Below, piece after piece: positions 16,504-25,324 of a stretch of DNA of 64,000 nucleotides (position 1 is the first letter of the stretch; each line of letters starts with the position of its first letter). The stretch covers positions 310,001 through 374,000 of the forward strand of contig NZ_LRPC01000001.1 of NCBI RefSeq assembly GCF_001592965.1. The letters run 5' to 3'. The DNA comes from Roseivirga spongicola. Its GTDB lineage: Bacteria > Bacteroidota > Bacteroidia > Cytophagales > Cyclobacteriaceae. Position numbers and translations under genes: made by a program. The notes under the pieces were generated by a model. The model did no database searches and was not told the DNA's origin. It worked only from the letters and a program-made list of their open reading frames with translations.

Positions 16504-17673
16504 TACATCACTTTTGAACTTAATAAACCATATAAAAGGAACCTCGTCTTGTACCTCTTCTAAGATGGGAGCTTCGTCAATGTTTTTAAAATTAGAATAC
16601 ACTTGAGATAACAAAGTAGCTCCAGTTCCAGCAACAAAATAGTCATTATAAGTAGCAGGAAAGTACACATAGCCACTCTCTCGATTACGCACTTTCAATT
16701 GATAAGGTATGCTCAAAGTATTCCCATTATTCTTATCAAACAATGCATAAAAGTATTCTTTCCCTTTAGAGTAAAGAAAGAGTAAATGATTACCACTTTC
16801 TTGAACAGCACCTCCTTGAATTGCCAAGTACCCTTTTTGTTCTTTTATATCTCTGACAGCTTGAGCATTAAGGTTTGGGTCATCTACATAAGTCTCGATA
16901 AAATCTTCTGGCAATGCATCATCACCAAAATTCACCCTATATTCTGTGTAAACAGTGTCTTCATCAACTCTTGAAATGTCATGCGAAAACACATTCACTG
17001 ATAGAGGTTGCTTTGAGTTACTGAAATGGCTATAAAAGTTGATTATATTACGAGATTTGGCCTCTTCAGGCAGAGGGAAGAAAACCTTAGTATCAGTGAA
17101 GGTACTATCCATTACAACCAACTGCCCCTTAAACGAATAGCTTGAATTCATTCCTAGATGAAATGCAAGTCTTCCGCCTGTAAGACTAGCCATGTCTTTG
17201 ATAAAACTGAATTCAACTCTCTTTTCTTTGATAAATTGCCCCTGAGTATTGAACCATAAGATCTTCCCTGCTGCTGATAAGATTACCTCGCCTTTAACAT
17301 CGTCATAAGCCACTTTCCAAAGATACTGGTATTGACCAGGGCCATCTCCAGGTGAATATATTTTAGTCTGGAATGCACCCTCATCATCAAAAATAATCAC
17401 ACTTTGCCCCTGCTCGTCAAACACTATCACCAACTCATCAGTGATGAAGAGGTTGGTGACACTTTGAAATAAGGCATCGTCTTGGGTGTCTAACTTCAAA
17501 AAATATACATCCTCAATTAAATCCGTAAAGTAACCATCAAAAACTTCAGCATTAGCAACATCAATGACTTGGGGCAATATTGCCGACTGATCTGAAGTAC
17601 TATTCTCTTTTTCTGAAGAGCAGGAGAGAATTAAAATAAACAGTAAGGCTAGAGGGTGGTATTTCATGTGCAT
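16483..17673 (-). CDS. Six-bladed beta-propeller lipoprotein
   Basis: This 396-residue protein has a lipoprotein signal ending 'LILSCSS' (Cys near residue 18). ATG at 17667 is an equally plausible start. The body has repeated strands such as 'LVIVFDEQGQSVIIFDDEGAF' and a 'GDGPGQY' motif typical of the 6-bladed beta-propeller (BF3886-like) proteins common in Bacteroidota. Such proteins are usually surface or periplasmic and of unknown ligand. It is monocistronic and convergent with the carB operon. Confidence 0.8.
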   Translation of the reverse strand: MHMKYHPLALLFILILSCSSEKENSTSDQSAILPQVIDVANAEVFDGYFTDLIEDVYFLKLDTQDDALFQSVTNLFITDELVIVFDEQGQSVIIFDDEGAFQTKIYSPGDGPGQYQYLWKVAYDDVKGEVILSAAGKILWFNTQGQFIKEKRVEFSFIKDMASLTGGRLAFHLGMNSSYSFKGQLVVMDSTFTDTKVFFPLPEEAKSRNIINFYSHFSNSKQPLSVNVFSHDISRVDEDTVYTEYRVNFGDDALPEDFIETYVDDPNLNAQAVRDIKEQKGYLAIQGGAVQESGNHLLFLYSKGKEYFYALFDKNNGNTLSIPYQLKVRNRESGYVYFPATYNDYFVAGTGATLLSQVYSNFKNIDEAPILEEVQDEVPFIWFIKFKSDVIKKPIN

Positions 17674-17734
17674 TTCTGAAGATACACCCTTTCTTTTTAC
17701 CCTAAAAAATTTTTACACTCGATTAATCTTTTTT

Positions 17735-18808
17735 TTATGGCACTTGGTATACCATAGCATTGATATGCATACCAGCACCAACCGAAGCAAATACAACGTG
17801 GTCTCCAGATTTGATTTCATGCCCCTCAAGTTCACCTCTCAATATTAGATCCAACATGGTTGGTATGGTGGCTACAGAGCTATTACCAAGTTTACCAATA
17901 GTCATAGGCATTAGCTGTTTTACATCTGGCTCGTAGCCATAAAGCTTATACAGCTTCAGCAAAATGGCTTCATCCATTTTCTCGTTAGCCTGATGAATGA
18001 GCACTTTATCAATATCGTCTAAATCTAGATTAGCCTTTTCAATGGCCGTTTTAATAGCTTCAGCTACATTTACCAAGGCATATTCATAGATTTTACGCCC
18101 CTTCATTTTGATGAACTTATTCCCATTGCCTGCTAGATCTGGCTTAAATGAAGGTCCCATAGCTAAATAAGCCAACTCGGCAGAAGCATCTGTTCTCGAA
18201 GCTTGGCTCAGAAATCCACCAGTAGGGTTTTCGGTGGCCTGAAAAATGGCAGCTCCTGCGCCATCAGAAAAAATCATGGAGTCTCGATCGTGCTTATCTA
18301 CAATTTTACTCAGAGTTTCTGCGCCAATTACCATAACGGCTTTAGCATCGCCACAACGTATCATTTGACTGGCCTGAATAGCTCCTTGAACCCAACCAGG
18401 GCACCCAAAGACAATATCATAGCAGGAGGTTTTTGGATTTTCAATTCCTAGCTGATGTTTTACTTTTGCCGCAAGGCTCGGCATTATGTCTATCCTATTG
18501 GATTGATCATCGATGTCACCAAAATTTTGCGCTACTATAATATAGTCTAAGTCTTCTTTATCTACAGTACTATTGGCTAGAGCATTCTTAGCCGCTATGG
18601 AAGCTAAATCTGAGCAAAGCTGATCTGGCTTAGCGTACCGCCTCTCTCGTATACCTGTGATTTTCTCAAACTTTTTAATGATTACATCATTCTCGTATGG
18701 AAATGGTTCACCATTCTCTTGATAGAACTCATGATTGAGAAAATCTTCATTCTTAACTACCTGTTCGGGAATACAACTTCCCACTCCATTGATAATTACG
18801 TTTGGCAT
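17735..18808 (-). CDS. 3-oxoacyl-ACP synthase III family protein (FabH-like)
   Basis: This 357-residue thiolase-fold condensing enzyme keeps the catalytic triad: C136 in 'IVFGCPGWVQG', H272 in 'LIHQANEKM' and N309 in 'GKLGNSSVA'. Relative to housekeeping FabH (about 320 residues) it is longer and has an extended N-terminal region, like FabH paralogues that use unusual starters. It starts 3 bp after the TetR repressor gene, so it is part of a repressor-controlled two-gene operon. The substrate is unknown; a role in specialised lipid synthesis or membrane adaptation is inference. Confidence 0.85.
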   Translation of the reverse strand: MPNVIINGVGSCIPEQVVKNEDFLNHEFYQENGEPFPYENDVIIKKFEKITGIRERRYAKPDQLCSDLASIAAKNALANSTVDKEDLDYIIVAQNFGDIDDQSNRIDIMPSLAAKVKHQLGIENPKTSCYDIVFGCPGWVQGAIQASQMIRCGDAKAVMVIGAETLSKIVDKHDRDSMIFSDGAGAAIFQATENPTGGFLSQASRTDASAELAYLAMGPSFKPDLAGNGNKFIKMKGRKIYEYALVNVAEAIKTAIEKANLDLDDIDKVLIHQANEKMDEAILLKLYKLYGYEPDVKQLMPMTIGKLGNSSVATIPTMLDLILRGELEGHEIKSGDHVVFASVGAGMHINAMVYQVP

Positions 18809-18811
18809 ATC

Positions 18812-19399
18812 CTAGCTTTCTGATTTATATGAAACTGCATCCCAGCAGGCCTCAGAAGCCTGATCGATGCGTTCTTCAGTCAATTGTTGATTATGATCTA
18901 AATGCAGTTTGGCCAAAGAAACAATTGGCCCATAGAGTAGTGCAATAATGGTGTACAAAGGCAGGTCTTTCATTGCCTTCGCCCTTTTAGACTCAATAAA
19001 GAACTGCATGATAGGCCCGAGAATTATAAAAGTCTCTTCCCGGGTCATATTGCTAACAAACGGAGCATACCTATACTGTTCTACAAACTGAAACTCTTTA
19101 GGGTTAGCAATACAATATTGAATGAGGTTTCTCCATAAGTGCTTAAACCGCTCTTTATAAGACCCTTCTTCTCTATAATCTTGCAACATGGCCTTAATTA
19201 CACGCTTTTTAATAGCGGTAAAAAGCTCATTGATTAAGTGCTCCTTATTATCGAAGTACCGGTAAATAGTGCCGGCACCAACCCCCGCATGCTGAGCAAT
19301 TAATGAAATAGGAGTAGCATGGAAACCATAATCTGTAATCAGATTCAGCGTAGTTTCCAATATTAGCTTTCTTTTATCTGTGGCTTGACTCTCTATCAT
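18812..19399 (-). CDS. TetR/AcrR-family repressor
   Basis: This 195-residue protein has an N-terminal HTH ('GVGAGTIYRYFDNKEHLINELF') and a helical ligand-binding C-terminal part. It is followed after 3 bp by the FabH-like gene. A perfect 20-bp palindrome sits 7 bp ahead of its start, so it almost certainly represses its own operon. The ligand may be an acyl-CoA, since TetR regulators beside condensing enzymes often sense these, but that is inference. Confidence 0.9.
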   Translation of the reverse strand: MIESQATDKRKLILETTLNLITDYGFHATPISLIAQHAGVGAGTIYRYFDNKEHLINELFTAIKKRVIKAMLQDYREEGSYKERFKHLWRNLIQYCIANPKEFQFVEQYRYAPFVSNMTREETFIILGPIMQFFIESKRAKAMKDLPLYTIIALLYGPIVSLAKLHLDHNQQLTEERIDQASEACWDAVSYKSES

Positions 19400-19405
19400 T
19401 CTATA

Positions 19406-19425
19406 CGGAATGAACGTTCATTCCG
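19406..19425. promoter_or_regulatory. TetR operator palindrome
   Basis: CGGAATGAACGTTCATTCCG is a perfect 20-bp palindrome located 7 bp upstream of the TetR start codon. The GAATGAACGTTCATTC core is typical of TetR/AcrR operators. Confidence 0.85.
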
Positions 19426-19516
19426 AGCAAAGGAAAAGAGTAAATTAGAAGAAATCAAAGGATTAGGTCATTTACTTTAGTACTTGGCGTTAAAAAACTT
19501 CTAGAGGGCACTTCTC

Positions 19517-19548
19517 TTTGGTGGCTGAAGAGTTTTGATGTATTTTTG
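19517..19548 (+). promoter_or_regulatory. Promoter of accD
   Basis: TTTG at 19517-19520 and TATTTTTG at 19541-19548 are separated by 20 bp, a good match to the Bacteroidota consensus, 40 bp ahead of the accD start. Confidence 0.7.
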
Positions 19549-19588
19549 CCAACTCGCTTGAGAAAGAAACTCACTTAAACCAGTTTAT

Positions 19589-20431
19589 ATGTCTTGGTTT
19601 CAAAGAAAAGTAAAGGGAATTACCACACCTACTGAAGAGAAGAAAGACGCGCCTGATGGCCTGTGGTTCAAAACCCCGGGTGGAACTATAATCCATACCA
19701 GAGAGCTAAAGAATAATGCCTATGTGAGTCCTGAAGATGGTTTTCACGTAAGAATTGGCTCTAGAGAATATTTTGAAATCCTATTTGATCAGAATAAATT
19801 CACTGAGTTAGATGCTGACATGAGCTCAGCAGACCCATTGAATTTCAACGATAGCAAGCCTTACCCAAAAAGAATAGCTGCCACCCAAGAGAAAACGAAA
19901 TTGAAGGACGCGGTTCGTACTGCCTATGGCAAAATGAACGGTGTAGATATTGTTATCTCATGTATGGACTTTGCTTTTATTGGAGGCTCTATGGGCTCTG
20001 TAGTAGGTGAAAAAATTGCTAGAGGTATTGACTATGCATTAAAGACCAAAACCCCGTTTTTAATGATCTCCAAATCTGGAGGTGCGAGAATGATGGAGGC
20101 AGGTTATTCACTTATGCAGATGGCCAAAACTTCTGCCAAGCTGGCCTTATTGTCTGAAGCAAAAGTTCCATATATCTCGCTTTTAACCGACCCAACTACA
20201 GGTGGAGTAACTGCCTCTTATGCCATGTTAGGTGATTTCAACATTGCCGAGCCTGGTTCATTAATCGGTTTTGCTGGCCCAAGAGTAATCAGAGATACAG
20301 TAGGAAAAGATTTACCGAAAGGCTTCCAAAGTGCTGAGTTTGTATTGGATCACGGTTTCTTAGATTTTATTGTAGACCGAAGAGATTTGAAAAAGCAACT
20401 CACTACGTTGCTCAATATGTTGAAAGACTAA
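19589..20431 (+). CDS. accD: Acetyl-CoA carboxylase carboxyltransferase subunit beta
   Basis: This 280-residue protein transfers the carboxyl group from biotin to acetyl-CoA in fatty-acid synthesis, as the partner of AccA. The crotonase-like core is intact ('[19 protein letters not shown]', '[18 protein letters not shown]', '[15 protein letters not shown]'). The four zinc-ribbon Cys found in the E. coli enzyme are all replaced near residues 28-52 ('WFKTPGGTI', 'YVSPEDGFH'). From memory this loss is usual in Bacteroidota and not a defect. The gene has its own promoter and terminator. Confidence 0.95.
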   Translation: MSWFQRKVKGITTPTEEKKDAPDGLWFKTPGGTIIHTRELKNNAYVSPEDGFHVRIGSREYFEILFDQNKFTELDADMSSADPLNFNDSKPYPKRIAATQEKTKLKDAVRTAYGKMNGVDIVISCMDFAFIGGSMGSVVGEKIARGIDYALKTKTPFLMISKSGGARMMEAGYSLMQMAKTSAKLALLSEAKVPYISLLTDPTTGGVTASYAMLGDFNIAEPGSLIGFAGPRVIRDTVGKDLPKGFQSAEFVLDHGFLDFIVDRRDLKKQLTTLLNMLKD

Positions 20432-20455
20432 TATCAATCTCTTTACAAGAATTTG

Positions 20456-20487
20456 AAAAGGGTGTCTCAAAAGGACACCCTTTTTTT
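20456..20487 (+). terminator. Rho-independent terminator of accD
   Basis: An 11-bp stem AAAAGGGTGTC/GACACCCTTTT with a short loop is followed by a T run, 25 nt after the accD stop. Confidence 0.88.
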
Positions 20488-20527
20488 ATTATCCATTCAG
20501 TCAACTTGAAATAATTTCAATATCCCT

Positions 20528-20558
20528 TTTGAAAACTCGCAAACGGCTACTACGTTTG
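20528..20558 (+). promoter_or_regulatory. Promoter of the SAM riboswitch-metX-hom unit
   Basis: TTTG at 20528-20531 and TACGTTTG at 20551-20558 are 19 bp apart. Transcription would start near 20565, about 50 nt ahead of the riboswitch. A perfect hairpin TCCCGATA-GT-TATCGGGA (20581-20598) lies at the start of the leader. Confidence 0.7.
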
Positions 20559-20611
20559 TAACATCAAGTCATTCAATCCCTCCCGATAGTTATCGGGATT
20601 TCGGAACGAAT

Positions 20612-20738
20612 CGATTTATAAAGAAGCGTGGAGAGACAGGCTCTATGAAGCGCTAGCAACCATGCCGACACATCGGCAAAGGTGCTAAATCCTGATCCCA
20701 AATGAGTGTCAAGTTGGCTCTCGGGAGAATATAAATTG
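20612..20738 (+). promoter_or_regulatory. SAM-I (S-box) riboswitch aptamer
   Basis: Helix P1 pairs 20612-20620 with 20730-20738. The conserved cores are present: GTGGAGAGAC, then GAAGCGCTAGCAACC, then a perfect hairpin TGCCGA-CACA-TCGGCA (20663-20678), then AAGGTGCTAAATCC, the most diagnostic S-box segment. SAM binding would lower expression of the downstream metX-hom pair, that is, feedback control of methionine synthesis. Motif and context agree fully. Confidence 0.92.
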
Positions 20739-20768
20739 GTTAAACATGCTTCAAATTCCAATTGCAAG

Positions 20769-20816
20769 ACCCTTATCGGGTTGGGTAAATCAAACCCAAC
20801 TAGCACTGCTATTTTA
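20769..20816 (+). terminator. Probable expression platform of the SAM riboswitch
   Basis: Two mutually exclusive hairpins are possible: ACCC-TTATC-GGGT (20769-20781) and GTTGGGT-AAATCAA-ACCCAAC (20780-20800), the second followed by a modest U-rich stretch CTATTTTATT. This fits a terminator/antiterminator switch, although the tail is weak. Confidence 0.45.
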
Positions 20817-20885
20817 TTACATATCTAGCCGAATGTGTAGGGCATAATTTCCGCCCACTTCTTTTCACATTTAAACCACTAGCAC

Positions 20886-21956
20886 ATGTTAACAAAAAGC
20901 CATCTTGGCTTGAATGAATCGATAGATTCAGCTCAAGCTCCTATACAGTATTATTCAATTAAGGGAGATTTCAGCCTAGAAAACGGCAGTTTCCTAACCG
21001 ACCCCGTGATTGCTTATCACACATTCGGAAAGCTCAATAAAAATGCTTCTAATGTAGTTTGGGTCTGTCATGCCCTTACCGCTAATGCCAATCCACTAGA
21101 GTGGTGGCCAGGTTTGGTAGGTGAAAATGACCTGATAAACCCAAAAGAGCATTTCATCATATGCGCTAATATCATTGGCTCTTGCTATGGAAGCACAGGC
21201 CCAAAAGACTTCAATCCGAACACTGGAGAAAGATACCTAAGAAGTTTCCCACTCCTCACAGTTCGCGACATGGTTAAAGCGCATGAGTTACTGAGAGCAC
21301 ACTTGGGTATTTCTAAAATTCATTTGGGCATAGGGGGCTCCATGGGGGGGCAGCAAGTGTTGGAATGGGCCATAGAACAACCAGAAATCTTTAAAAACAT
21401 CTGTTTAGTAGCCTCAGGAGCTAAAAGTTCGCCATGGGGTATCGGCATTCGAACAGCTCAGCGAATGGCTATTGAAGCAGATCCTAGCTTCTTCTCCAGC
21501 TCACCGAAAGGTGGCTGGAAAGGGCTAGAAGCCGCCAGAGCAATGGCTATGATTTCTTATAGAACAGATGCTATTTTCAACTTCAGCCAAAAAGAAGGCA
21601 ATGAAAAAATCGATGGGTTCAATGCAGATAGCTATCAGCGCTATCAAGGATTAAAGTTGCAAAAACGCTTCAACGCACATTCATACTATAGCCTTTCTAA
21701 ATGTATGGACACCCAAGATGTAGGCAGAAAAAGAGGCGGTTTACAAGAAGCGCTAAAAAGAGTAAAAGCCAACACACTGGTCATAGGCATCAATTCAGAT
21801 CTACTCTTTACCAAAAACGACCAACAAGTTTTAGCACATGGTATAAAACAAAGTCAGCTCACATTTATAGACTCTAACTATGGACATGATGGCTTTTTAA
21901 TTGAAGCCAACACCATTTCAACAATTCTTAAAAACTTCTTAAACGATCGAAAATGA
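20886..21956 (+). CDS. metX: Homoserine O-acetyltransferase
   Basis: This 356-residue alpha/beta-hydrolase-fold enzyme makes O-acetylhomoserine for methionine synthesis. The nucleophile S152 lies in 'GIGGSMGGQQVLEWA', the acid in 'INSDLLF' and the His in 'NYGHDGFLIE'. 'CHALTANANP' and 'GSCYGSTGP' are family signatures. Its stop overlaps the start of hom (ATGA), and a SAM-I riboswitch precedes it, giving end-product control. MetX rather than MetA is expected in Bacteroidota; some members of this family act as succinyltransferases, which cannot be excluded by eye. Confidence 0.93.
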   Translation: MLTKSHLGLNESIDSAQAPIQYYSIKGDFSLENGSFLTDPVIAYHTFGKLNKNASNVVWVCHALTANANPLEWWPGLVGENDLINPKEHFIICANIIGSCYGSTGPKDFNPNTGERYLRSFPLLTVRDMVKAHELLRAHLGISKIHLGIGGSMGGQQVLEWAIEQPEIFKNICLVASGAKSSPWGIGIRTAQRMAIEADPSFFSSSPKGGWKGLEAARAMAMISYRTDAIFNFSQKEGNEKIDGFNADSYQRYQGLKLQKRFNAHSYYSLSKCMDTQDVGRKRGGLQEALKRVKANTLVIGINSDLLFTKNDQQVLAHGIKQSQLTFIDSNYGHDGFLIEANTISTILKNFLNDRK

Positions 21957-23230
21957 AAAACATCAATATCGGATTATTCGGGTTCGGCTGCGTAGGCCAA
22001 GGGCTTTACGAAACACTTAACAACTCCAGGAATTTCGCAGGTGAAATCAGTAAAATCTGTATTAAAAATGCAGATAAAAAGAGAAAGCTACCCAGCCAAC
22101 TATTTACAACGAGCAAAGAAGAAATAATTAATGATGAGGCTATAGATATTGTTGTTGAGCTCATAGATGATGCAGATGCAGCACTATCTATTGTTGTTGC
22201 TGCATTAAAAGCGGGTAAGTCTGTTGTCACTGCAAATAAGAAGATGGTTGCCGAAAACCTTGAATACTTAGTTGAACTTCAGCAACAAACTGGCAAAGCG
22301 GTTCTTTATGAAGGTGCGGTTTGCGGAAGCATACCAATAATCAGGACTCTTGAAGAGTATTTCGGTCATGAACCTCTCAATGAAATTAAAGGAATCTTCA
22401 ATGGCTCAACCAACTATATTCTGACCAAGATTTTTGAGGAGCGACTAGACTATCCAAAAGTGTTAAAAGAAGCCCAAGAACTTGGGTTTGCCGAAACCGA
22501 CCCAACCTTAGACGTTCAAGGCTTCGACCCAAAATTCAAGTTGAGTATCTTATTAACACATGCCTTCGGCATACATGTTCCCCCTAGCCACATTACCAAC
22601 CTTGGAATAGATAGACTAAAAACAGCAGACCTGGAATACGCCAGAGCTAACGGACACACCATTAAACTGGTGGCTCAAGCTAAGAGAATTGGGGAAAAAG
22701 TTTTTGGCTTTGTTATTCCACAGTTCGTACAGCCAGACCAGACATTAGCTAACATTCAAAATGAATTCAATGCAGTAACTATTAACGGAGAGTTCTGTGA
22801 CGAACAATTATTTATTGGCAAAGGAGCTGGGAGCTTACCTACGGGAGCTGCGGTTTTATCTGACATCTCTGCACTGAGTTATGACTACAAATACGAATAC
22901 AAGAAACATTACAATCTGGGCAAACTGCCCTTTAGCAATCAATCGCCAATTCAGGTATATGTGAGCTATAACTCTCCAGAGCAAGTAGACTTAAGTGATT
23001 TTGAAAGCATTCAAGAAAAGTACTTCAGTTTCGACCATTGCTATATTATAGGTAACATTTGCATAGGTAAGCTGCAAAAAGCAGAATGGCGAAACAATCA
23101 GAATATCAACATAGTTCTAACACCCGAAGGCTGTCAAAAGGGCTTGGGCAACCTCTGTGTGAGCGACTTAAAAGAAGAAATCTCCGAACTTAAGAAGGGC
23201 CAAAAAATCAGGGAAAGAATAACCATTTAG
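21953..23230 (+). CDS. hom: Homoserine dehydrogenase
   Basis: This 425-residue enzyme reduces aspartate semialdehyde to homoserine. It has an N-terminal Rossmann motif ('IGLFGFGCVGQGLYE'), 'VTANKKMVAE', and the catalytic region 'GIFNGSTNYILTKI' and 'GFAETDPTLDVQGFD'. It is monofunctional, without the aspartokinase fusion. The start overlaps the metX stop by 4 bp, so the pair is translationally coupled and shares the SAM riboswitch. It feeds homoserine directly to MetX. Confidence 0.93.
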   Translation: MKNINIGLFGFGCVGQGLYETLNNSRNFAGEISKICIKNADKKRKLPSQLFTTSKEEIINDEAIDIVVELIDDADAALSIVVAALKAGKSVVTANKKMVAENLEYLVELQQQTGKAVLYEGAVCGSIPIIRTLEEYFGHEPLNEIKGIFNGSTNYILTKIFEERLDYPKVLKEAQELGFAETDPTLDVQGFDPKFKLSILLTHAFGIHVPPSHITNLGIDRLKTADLEYARANGHTIKLVAQAKRIGEKVFGFVIPQFVQPDQTLANIQNEFNAVTINGEFCDEQLFIGKGAGSLPTGAAVLSDISALSYDYKYEYKKHYNLGKLPFSNQSPIQVYVSYNSPEQVDLSDFESIQEKYFSFDHCYIIGNICIGKLQKAEWRNNQNINIVLTPEGCQKGLGNLCVSDLKEEISELKKGQKIRERITI

Positions 23231-23354
23231 CCCCATTTTACCATTGGTATCTTTTTTCGAGTTCTCTTACTGATTTAATCTTTAAGTCAATATATTTGTA
23301 GCCCTAACGACCCAAGGGTCAAATACAAAATGTTGATTTAAAATCTATTAGTAG

Positions 23355-24659
23355 ATGTCATCTATCATTATTACTTCAATAGTTGCTTTCTCGGTTGTAA
23401 TACTGCTTTTGGTTTTCATTTTGCTTTATGCACAATCAAAGCTAGTTCAGTCGGGCGATGTTAAAATCATCATCAATGGTGATGAGAAAAACCCGGTAGT
23501 TACTTCGGCAGGTTCAACCCTATTAGGCACGCTATCAGGACAGAAAATTTTCCTTCCATCAGCTTGTGGAGGAGGAGGTACATGTGCCATGTGTAAATGT
23601 ACAGTGAAAGAAGGAGGAGGAGATGTGTTACCTACCGAGGTAGGCCACTTAAGCCGCTCTGAGCAAAAAGAAGGTGTAAGACTTTCTTGTCAGGTTAAGG
23701 TGAAGCAAGACATGCGCATCGAAATTCCTGAAGAAATCTTCGGTATTAAGAAGTGGGAATGCGAAGTAGTATCTAACTACAACGTGGCATCTTTCATTAA
23801 AGAATTTGTGGTAAAACTCCCTGAAGGAGAGCACCTTGAATTCGAAGCTGGAGGTTACATTCAGGTAGACGTACCACCTGTAGTTTGCGATTTCAAAGAC
23901 ATGAACATTGAGCCACATCCGGAAGATCCGGCTGGTCCAGACAAGTTTAAAGGTGACTGGGATAAATTCGGCCTTTGGGATTTGAAAATGGTAAACAAGG
24001 AAGAAATCTTCCGTGCTTACTCAATGGCCAACCACCCTGCAGAAGGAAACATCATCATGTTGAATATTCGTATTGCTACTCCACCATGGGATAGAGCGAA
24101 CAACAAGTGGATGGATGTTAATCCAGGAATCTGTTCTTCTTACGTATTTACTAGAAAACCAGGAGATAAAGTAACTATCTCAGGACCTTACGGTGAATTC
24201 TTTATTAAGCCAACTGACGCAGAAATGCTTTATGTTGGTGGTGGTGCTGGTATGGCTCCAATGAGATCTCACCTGTTCCACCTTTTCCACACGTTGAAAA
24301 CGGGTAGAAAAGTAACTTACTGGTACGGTGGTAGATCTAAAAGAGAATTGTTCTATCTAGAAGATTTCAGAAAGATCGAAAGAGAGTTTCCAAACTTCCA
24401 GTTCTTCCTAGTGCTTTCTGAGCCACAACCTGAAGACAACTGGGTGGAGAAGAAAGATATTAACGATAAAGAAGGCGATGGTTTCTTAGGCTTCGTTCAC
24501 CAAGCGGTGATCGATCAATACCTAAGCAAGCATAAAGAGCCAGAAGAAATTGAATTCTATTTCTGTGGACCTCCAATGATGAACGCAGCGGTTATTAAGA
24601 TGTGCGAAGATTGGGGTGTGCCAGACGAAAACGTCTCTTTTGACGACTTCGGAGGATAA
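23355..24659 (+). CDS. nqrF: Na+-translocating NADH:quinone reductase subunit F
   Basis: This 434-residue protein has one N-terminal transmembrane helix (about 3-27) and a plant-type [2Fe-2S] domain with Cys in '[14 protein letters not shown]' and 'LSCQVKV'. A FAD-binding barrel ('RAYSMANHP') and a NADH-binding domain ending '[12 protein letters not shown]...FDDFGG' complete the standard NqrF architecture. It is the electron-entry subunit of the sodium-pumping respiratory complex. nqrA-E are not adjacent: upstream is hom and downstream is a 665-bp repeat-filled gap. The complex must be encoded elsewhere, or this is an extra copy. Confidence 0.93.
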   Translation: MSSIIITSIVAFSVVILLLVFILLYAQSKLVQSGDVKIIINGDEKNPVVTSAGSTLLGTLSGQKIFLPSACGGGGTCAMCKCTVKEGGGDVLPTEVGHLSRSEQKEGVRLSCQVKVKQDMRIEIPEEIFGIKKWECEVVSNYNVASFIKEFVVKLPEGEHLEFEAGGYIQVDVPPVVCDFKDMNIEPHPEDPAGPDKFKGDWDKFGLWDLKMVNKEEIFRAYSMANHPAEGNIIMLNIRIATPPWDRANNKWMDVNPGICSSYVFTRKPGDKVTISGPYGEFFIKPTDAEMLYVGGGAGMAPMRSHLFHLFHTLKTGRKVTYWYGGRSKRELFYLEDFRKIEREFPNFQFFLVLSEPQPEDNWVEKKDINDKEGDGFLGFVHQAVIDQYLSKHKEPEEIEFYFCGPPMMNAAVIKMCEDWGVPDENVSFDDFGG

Positions 24660-24680
24660 TCAATCTCAACAATAATATTG

Positions 24681-24711
24681 AAAGCCATCTGTGAAAACGG
24701 ATGGCTTTTTT
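24681..24711 (+). terminator. Rho-independent terminator of nqrF
   Basis: The stem AAAGCCATC/GATGGCTTT with a short internal part is followed by a T run, 21 nt after the nqrF stop. Confidence 0.85.
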
Positions 24712-24794
24712 GTTGAACTCATTTTCTGGGTGGATAAAATGCACTCTCTGATCTCTCGGAGCCTCAGCGTGGCTTACTAAACTAATTGGCTCAA

Positions 24795-24909
24795 CTTTAT
24801 CACTTAGTCATCCTGAGTGTGCGAAGGATCTTATATATCAAGAAAAGTCAACCCCCCTCTTTTCCATCCCGACCGAAGCGGAGGGATCGGCCAAACTAGT
24901 AATTTGTAG
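24795..24909 (+). repeat. Intergenic repeat, copy 1
   Basis: The copy runs from CTTTATCACTTAG to AATTTGTAG. It includes CATCCTGAGTGTGCGAAGG, CATCCCGACCGAAGCGG and AGGGATCGGCCAAAC, with internal complementarity (ATCCC...GGGAT). It matches copy 2 over the same order of blocks with a variable middle. Confidence 0.8.
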
Positions 24910-25115
24910 ATCTTTCGACTTCGCTCAGGATGGAAAACACTCACGTCCGATGCCGTGATTCGCCAAACATTAATTAGCCAGTCATGGTATCTCCACCATA
25001 ACCTGACTTAGATCAATCGTGAGGTCACCGATATGAGCAGTGCAGGAATCGATAAAAGAGACCTTTCTCCGAGCTTGAACTTCTGAACAGGTAATTCTGA
25101 GACATTTGAAAAATG

Positions 25116-25228
25116 CTTTATCTCTTAGCCATCCTGAGTGTACGAAGGATCTTATGCACCCGTAAAAGCTATTTACTCTTTTTCATCCCGACCGAAGCGG
25201 AGGGATCGGCCAAACCAATAATTTGCAG
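25116..25228 (+). repeat. Intergenic repeat, copy 2
   Basis: The block order is the same as in copy 1 (CATCCTGAGTGTACGAAGG, variable middle, CATCCCGACCGAAGCGG, AGGGATCGGCCAAAC, AATTTGCAG), in the same orientation, starting 321 bp further on. Such CATCCTGAG-type palindromic repeats are commonly dispersed in Bacteroidota intergenic DNA. Confidence 0.8.
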
Positions 25229-25324
25229 AGATTATTAGTGAGTGTAGTTTGAAGCTACACTCAGGCATATATTCATTAGATCAAAACCTAAGATTCTGTA
25301 TATTCAGCATTCAACCTTAATACT

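Larger units (their letters stand above)
24712..25324. other. Non-coding gap filled with dispersed repeats
   Basis: About 610 bp without a credible gene. It contains two copies of a ~115-bp repeat (listed separately) and a TTTCGACTTCGCTCAGGATGG segment at 24913-24933 that is inverted relative to the CATCCTGAG...CGAAGG start of each copy. Nothing else is recognisable; the last ~60 bp presumably hold the promoter of the gene at 25325. Confidence 0.6.

Noticed and set aside
20573-20806. Minus-strand 77-codon ORF
   Set aside because: It lies entirely over the SAM riboswitch and its downstream hairpin on the other strand.
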